This document shows, one piece after another, positions 7,800 through 9,202 of a DNA stretch of 9,202 nucleotides. Position numbers and translations under genes: made by a program. This DNA is from JABDBK01 sp964453575 (GTDB lineage Bacteria > Pseudomonadota > Gammaproteobacteria > DSM-16500). The stretch is taken from positions 1-9,202 of the forward strand of contig CAYVRW010000085.1 in the NCBI GenBank assembly GCA_964453575.1. The letters run 5' to 3'. Under the pieces are notes generated by a model. That model was given only the letters and a program-made list of their open reading frames with translations. It was not told where the DNA came from and did no database searches. Position 1 is the stretch's first letter, and each line of letters starts with the position of its first letter.

Positions 7800-8514
7800 C
7801 GATTTAGAAAAGAAAATTTTTTCTCTTCTTGATTTAACAAGTCTGCAAGATTCAGATAATGCCGCATCCATTGCGGCATTATGTCAAAAAGCGGAAGCAG
7901 ACAAAGTCGCTGCGGTTTGTGTCTATCCACAGTTTGTTCGTGATGCGGTTTCGCATCTTTCAGGAACATCTATTACCAGAACATCTATTAAAGTAGCAAC
8001 GGTTGCGAATTTTCCTTACGGTGATGATAAAGTAGATCAAGTTATTGCATCTATTAAAGAATCGTTAACAAATGGCGCATCAGAAATAGACGTAGTTTTT
8101 CCTTATAAGCGTTATTTACAAGGACATCAATTAAGTGCATTAAAAGTTATTTCCGCCTGTAAAAATGCAGTTGGAAAAAATATTGTCCTTAAAGTGATTC
8201 TAGAAACCGGTGTGATTGATAATTTATCGACGATTGAAAAGTTAAGTTATGAAGCCATTGAAGCAGGCGCTGATTTTTTAAAAACATCCACGGGAAAAGT
8301 GTCCGTCGGAGCAACCATTGAAGCATCTGCGGTGATGCTTTCTGCCATCAAAGCATGCGGTATGAGTACAGGCTTCAAAGCAGCAGGCGGAATACGTACT
8401 TTTGAATCAGCGATGCAATACATACGATTAGCTGAAGATATCATGGGGGTGGAGTGGGTGACGCCGGAGCATTTTAGAATAGGGACGAGCGGCGTGTGCG
8501 ACGACAGACCGTAA
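7789..8514 (+). CDS. deoC: Deoxyribose-5-phosphate aldolase (DERA)
   Basis: This 241-residue class I aldolase splits 2-deoxyribose-5-phosphate into glyceraldehyde-3-phosphate and acetaldehyde in deoxynucleoside catabolism. It shows LLDLT (13-17, Asp15), AAVCVYP (41-47), the ANFPYG loop, DVVFPY with Asp101, KVILETG (135-141), DFLKTSTGK with Schiff-base Lys165, and GFKAAGGIRT with Lys197. These correspond to E. coli Asp102, Lys167 and Lys201. The start is GTG, 11 bp inside the PNP gene, with GAAGGA (7775-7780) 8 nt upstream. It consumes, after phosphopentomutase action, the sugar released by the upstream PNP. Oddity: after FRIGTSGV the protein ends within five residues, while E. coli DeoC continues for ~16 more and ends in a catalytically relevant tyrosine. 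Shorter DERA forms exist, so it may still be active. Confidence 0.94.
   Translation: MTTNDLEKKIFSLLDLTSLQDSDNAASIAALCQKAEADKVAAVCVYPQFVRDAVSHLSGTSITRTSIKVATVANFPYGDDKVDQVIASIKESLTNGASEIDVVFPYKRYLQGHQLSALKVISACKNAVGKNIVLKVILETGVIDNLSTIEKLSYEAIEAGADFLKTSTGKVSVGATIEASAVMLSAIKACGMSTGFKAAGGIRTFESAMQYIRLAEDIMGVEWVTPEHFRIGTSGVCDDRP
7856..7882 (+). repeat. Perfect 11-bp inverted repeat inside deoC
   Basis: ATAATGCCGCA (7856-7866) and its exact reverse complement TGCGGCATTAT (7872-7882) flank the 5-nt loop TCCAT. In RNA this is a stable stem-loop starting about 67 nt after the deoC start codon, over codons for DNAASIAAL. No T-run follows, so it is not a standard terminator. Confidence 0.75.
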
Positions 8515-8576
8515 TGGTTTCAATAGTGTTCTCTGCTTAAAAAGGTTCATTTATATTTCATTAAATTTCAATAAGT

Positions 8577-8606
8577 TATAATAGTGTCGACAGTGTTGAC
8601 ACTATT
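8577..8606 (+). promoter_or_regulatory. 27-bp near-perfect palindrome overlapping a TATAAT box (operator-like)
   Basis: Outer arms AATAGTGTC (8580-8588) and GACACTATT (8598-8606) are exact reverse complements. The inner bases also pair except for one position (8589/8597), giving 12 of 13 matched pairs about the centre at 8593. The same segment contains a direct repeat AGTGTCGAC / AGTGTTGAC. A consensus TATAAT (8577-8582) runs into the left arm; no good -35 is seen. With no following T-run it looks more like a dimeric regulator site than a terminator. Its target gene is unclear: the next start lies 212 bp downstream. Confidence 0.5.
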
Positions 8607-8783
8607 TCAAATAGGCCAAAAGAACCCAAATATGACAAGTGGGTGCTTATTGGAAAGATTAATATAATTAATAGATTAGTTTAAATAATCATCAATTGCT
8701 GCAAGATTGACTCAAAGGTCTGTCGCGCTTCTAGTTAGAATCCGTCCCCCCGGGCATTTTGCATGAAATTTTAATAAAAATAC

Positions 8784-8811
8784 TTGCAATAAAATTAAAA
8801 GATACTATAAT
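8784..8811 (+). promoter_or_regulatory. Promoter of the AbiEi-like gene, consistent with a leaderless mRNA
   Basis: TTGCAA (8784-8789, 4 of 6) and a consensus TATAAT (8806-8811) are separated by 16 bp. Transcription would begin about 7 nt after the -10, at or next to the A of the ATG at 8818. No Shine-Dalgarno sequence precedes that ATG. Confidence 0.55.
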
Positions 8812-8817
8812 AATCAT

Positions 8818-9202
8818 ATGACTAATTATAGCTTTGAAAATCTAAATCAGCATATGAGCTCCGGTAGGGTTTATCGGAGAGAAATGCTATTACCATTTTC
8901 AAGGGCGATTGATAGAGATTTAGAAACCTTAGTAGAAAAAGGAGCGTTGCAAAAATTAGCGGGTGGGCTTTATTACAAACCTGTTATATCTGCATTTGGC
9001 ATGCTTCCACCTAAAGACTCTGATTTAGTTAGTTGTTTTTTGCGTGATAAACACTTCTTAATTTATTCATGGCACCAATATAATGCATTGGGGCTCGGCC
9101 TTACGCAGCTCTATAATCGATTAGTAGTATTAAACCGTAAAAGGCATGGCGTTTTTAAATTAGGGAATAAAGAGTTTGATTTTCGTCGGTCAAATCGGGG
9201 GT
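8818..9202 (+). CDS. AbiEi-like (DUF6088-type) winged-helix antitoxin/regulator, 3' end beyond window
   Basis: The frame from ATG 8818 is open for 128 codons to the right edge. Residues ~1-54 look like the winged-helix domain of AbiEi/DUF6088 proteins, with RAIDRDLETLVEKGALQKLA followed by GGLYYKP. Residues ~78-125 fit the conserved core after it: a serine- and alanine-containing segment around IYSWHQYNALGLGLTQL, then RLVVLNRKRH, KLGNKEFDFRR. In the AbiE type IV toxin-antitoxin system, AbiEi represses the operon and counteracts AbiEii, a nucleotidyltransferase toxin usually encoded just downstream, here outside the window. The ATG at 8818 keeps the full DNA-binding domain but has no ribosome-binding site. 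A second in-frame ATG at 8884 has GGAG 4 nt upstream but would remove 22 residues of that domain. A stand-alone regulator is the alternative reading. Confidence 0.65.
   Translation, partial: MTNYSFENLNQHMSSGRVYRREMLLPFSRAIDRDLETLVEKGALQKLAGGLYYKPVISAFGMLPPKDSDLVSCFLRDKHFLIYSWHQYNALGLGLTQLYNRLVVLNRKRHGVFKLGNKEFDFRRSNRG

Larger units (their letters stand above)
8515..8817. other. Gene-free AT-rich spacer between deoC and the AbiEi-like gene
   Basis: No open frame with a credible start and ribosome-binding site was found on either strand. The stretch holds the 27-bp near-palindrome at 8580-8606 and a half-site-like AATAGTGTT at 8522-8530. It also holds a promoter-like pair TTGACT (8707-8712) / TCTAGT (8730-8735) with a 17-bp spacer, a GC-rich patch CCCCCCGGGCA near 8746-8756 in otherwise AT-rich sequence, and the promoter of the next gene. 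No clear rho-independent terminator for deoC is seen. Confidence 0.6.

Noticed and set aside
8580..8606. Rho-independent terminator for the PNP-deoC operon
   Set aside because: The stem would be strong, but it is followed by TCAAATAGG rather than a T-run, and the overlap with TATAAT favours an operator.
8560..8690. Open stretch after a TAA near 8563 encoding a protein-like segment KEPKYDKWVLIGKI
   Set aside because: It has no ATG, GTG or TTG start, crosses the palindrome, ends after about 40 codons and matches no family I recognise. It could be a gene remnant but cannot be supported.
8700..8760. Complete tRNA gene
   Set aside because: The T-stem does not pair around TTAGAAT and no matching 5' acceptor, D-arm or anticodon arm is found upstream.

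Overview
The window reads as a chromosomal segment of a low-GC gammaproteobacterium. The TPS, PNP and DeoC families all look gammaproteobacterial; the Legionellales (Legionella/Coxiella relatives) would fit, but this is inference from general resemblance, not a search. It holds three unrelated blocks.

Block 1 (1-6909) is a two-partner secretion (TPS, type Vb) locus. On the minus strand, one frame stays open from a GTG start at 4996 to the left edge. It encodes the first ~1665 residues of a giant filamentous-haemagglutinin-like exoprotein (TpsA): signal peptide, TPS secretion domain, beta-helix passenger, seven GLUG repeats, a ladder of 76-80-residue repeats, then an RTX-like repeat series that is still running when the window ends. 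Divergently, on the plus strand, lies the outer-membrane transporter TpsB (TTG start at 5194), with signal peptide, two POTRA domains and a beta-barrel. The 197-bp gap must carry both promoters; it also holds a second, degenerate copy of the tpsA ribosome-binding/start region. TpsB presumably exports TpsA across the outer membrane to the cell surface or medium.

Block 2 (6972-8514) is a nucleoside salvage pair: a trimeric-type 6-oxopurine purine nucleoside phosphorylase, overlapped by 11 bp by deoC (deoxyribose-5-phosphate aldolase, GTG start). PNP releases (deoxy)ribose-1-phosphate; after a mutase step not encoded here, DeoC splits deoxyribose-5-phosphate to glyceraldehyde-3-phosphate and acetaldehyde. 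DeoC has a shortened C-terminus and a perfect 11-bp inverted repeat inside its coding sequence.

Block 3 (8515-9202) is a ~300-bp gene-free AT-rich stretch with a 27-bp near-palindrome on a consensus -10 box, followed by the 5' part of an AbiEi-like (DUF6088-type) antitoxin/regulator gene cut by the right edge. Its promoter is placed so that the mRNA may be leaderless. Its usual partner, an AbiEii nucleotidyltransferase toxin, would lie just outside the window. The short deoC end, the non-coding debris and the toxin-antitoxin-type gene together suggest the edge of an accessory region.
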